A stretch of 13,825 nucleotides of DNA from assembly GCF_937858865.1 (NCBI RefSeq), contig NZ_CALLYO010000118.1, forward strand, positions 1 through 13,825, in the 5' to 3' direction. Source of the stretch: an uncultured Amaricoccus sp. GTDB lineage: Bacteria > Pseudomonadota > Alphaproteobacteria > Rhodobacterales > Rhodobacteraceae. The position numbers and the translations under genes were made by a program. Positions 13,669 through 13,825 of the stretch are shown one piece after another. The notes beneath the pieces are model-generated. The model did not search any database, was not told the DNA's origin, and was given only the letters and a program-made list of their open reading frames with translations. Each line of letters begins with the position of its first letter. The stretch's first letter is position 1.

Positions 13669-13825
13669 CTGGCCGCCATATCCTGCTCCGAAACGCGGCG
13701 CGGATTTTGGCACAGGCGCCGGACGTCCGAAACCTGGAGCGCGCACGTAGTAGACAGTAACGTACTCGGCCGGAAGACGCCGATCTTCGCCGCCGCCGCC
13801 CGCCTCGTGCGGGCGACTGGCGGAG
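13669..13825. other. Upstream region of the TPR-led operon, to the window end
   Basis: This stretch should hold the promoter of the minus-strand operon. The most AT-rich part is about 13746-13768, which includes an 11-base inverted repeat with arms AGTA (13756-13759) and TACT (13763-13766) about a 3-base centre; it might be an operator but is short. No clear -35/-10 pair was found. The rest is GC-rich, with a hairpin at 13797-13815. Confidence 0.3.
13797..13815. other. GC hairpin with a perfect 7-bp stem
   Basis: Arms CGCCCGC (13797-13803) and GCGGGCG (13809-13815) pair perfectly around the 5-base loop CTCGT. There is no T-run on either side, so it is not a standard intrinsic terminator; it might end transcription from a neighbour outside the window or be chance in GC-rich DNA. 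Confidence 0.4.

Overview
The window looks like a chromosomal segment of a high-GC proteobacterium, most likely an alphaproteobacterium. This rests on GC near 70% with strongly GC-ending codons in most genes, and on a PQQ-dehydrogenase-associated redox module of the type found in alcohol-oxidising and methylotrophic proteobacteria. The genus cannot be read from the sequence. There are 12 protein-coding genes (one cut by the window edge). I saw no rRNA, tRNA, CRISPR array or transposase.

Layout. (1) 2-409, plus strand: the end of a lower-GC gene resembling the N-terminal specificity domain of HNH/Mrr-type restriction endonucleases, stopping just before the next gene with no nuclease domain. 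(2) 420-2740, minus strand: a tight three-gene operon read from 2740 down to 420, encoding a Tat-exported zinc metallohydrolase, a fused SoxY-SoxZ carrier and a CXXCW rhodanese-like protein. These are the accessory relay proteins of PQQ-dependent dehydrogenases, but no dehydrogenase, cytochrome or pqq gene is present here. (3) 2996-6673, plus strand: a three-gene surface-polysaccharide block of intermediate GC, holding an uncharacterised cysteine-rich protein with a clear internal duplication, a Wzx-type flippase and a family 2 glycosyltransferase. A 22-bp imperfect direct repeat (18/22) lies at both edges of this block. (4) 13668 down to 6731, minus strand: six genes in one apparent operon with overlapping or near-overlapping junctions. 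They encode a TPR protein with an N-terminal DNA-binding-like domain and a TolB-like domain, an AI-2E family permease, a small membrane protein, a HlyD-type membrane fusion protein, a SulP anion transporter with STAS domain, and a class 2 polyphosphate kinase.

How the genes may work together. Region 2 should act in the periplasm on sulfur or thiol relay, supporting a PQQ dehydrogenase encoded elsewhere. Region 3 should build and export a glycan, with the duplicated Cys-rich protein in an unknown role. Region 4 joins three membrane transport components to a polyphosphate/nucleotide kinase under a putative regulator, which suggests envelope transport tied to energy or phosphate state; that link is inference from coupling alone. 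The best candidates for undescribed biology are the duplicated Cys-rich protein (2996-4099) and the coupled transporter-PPK2 operon (6731-13668).
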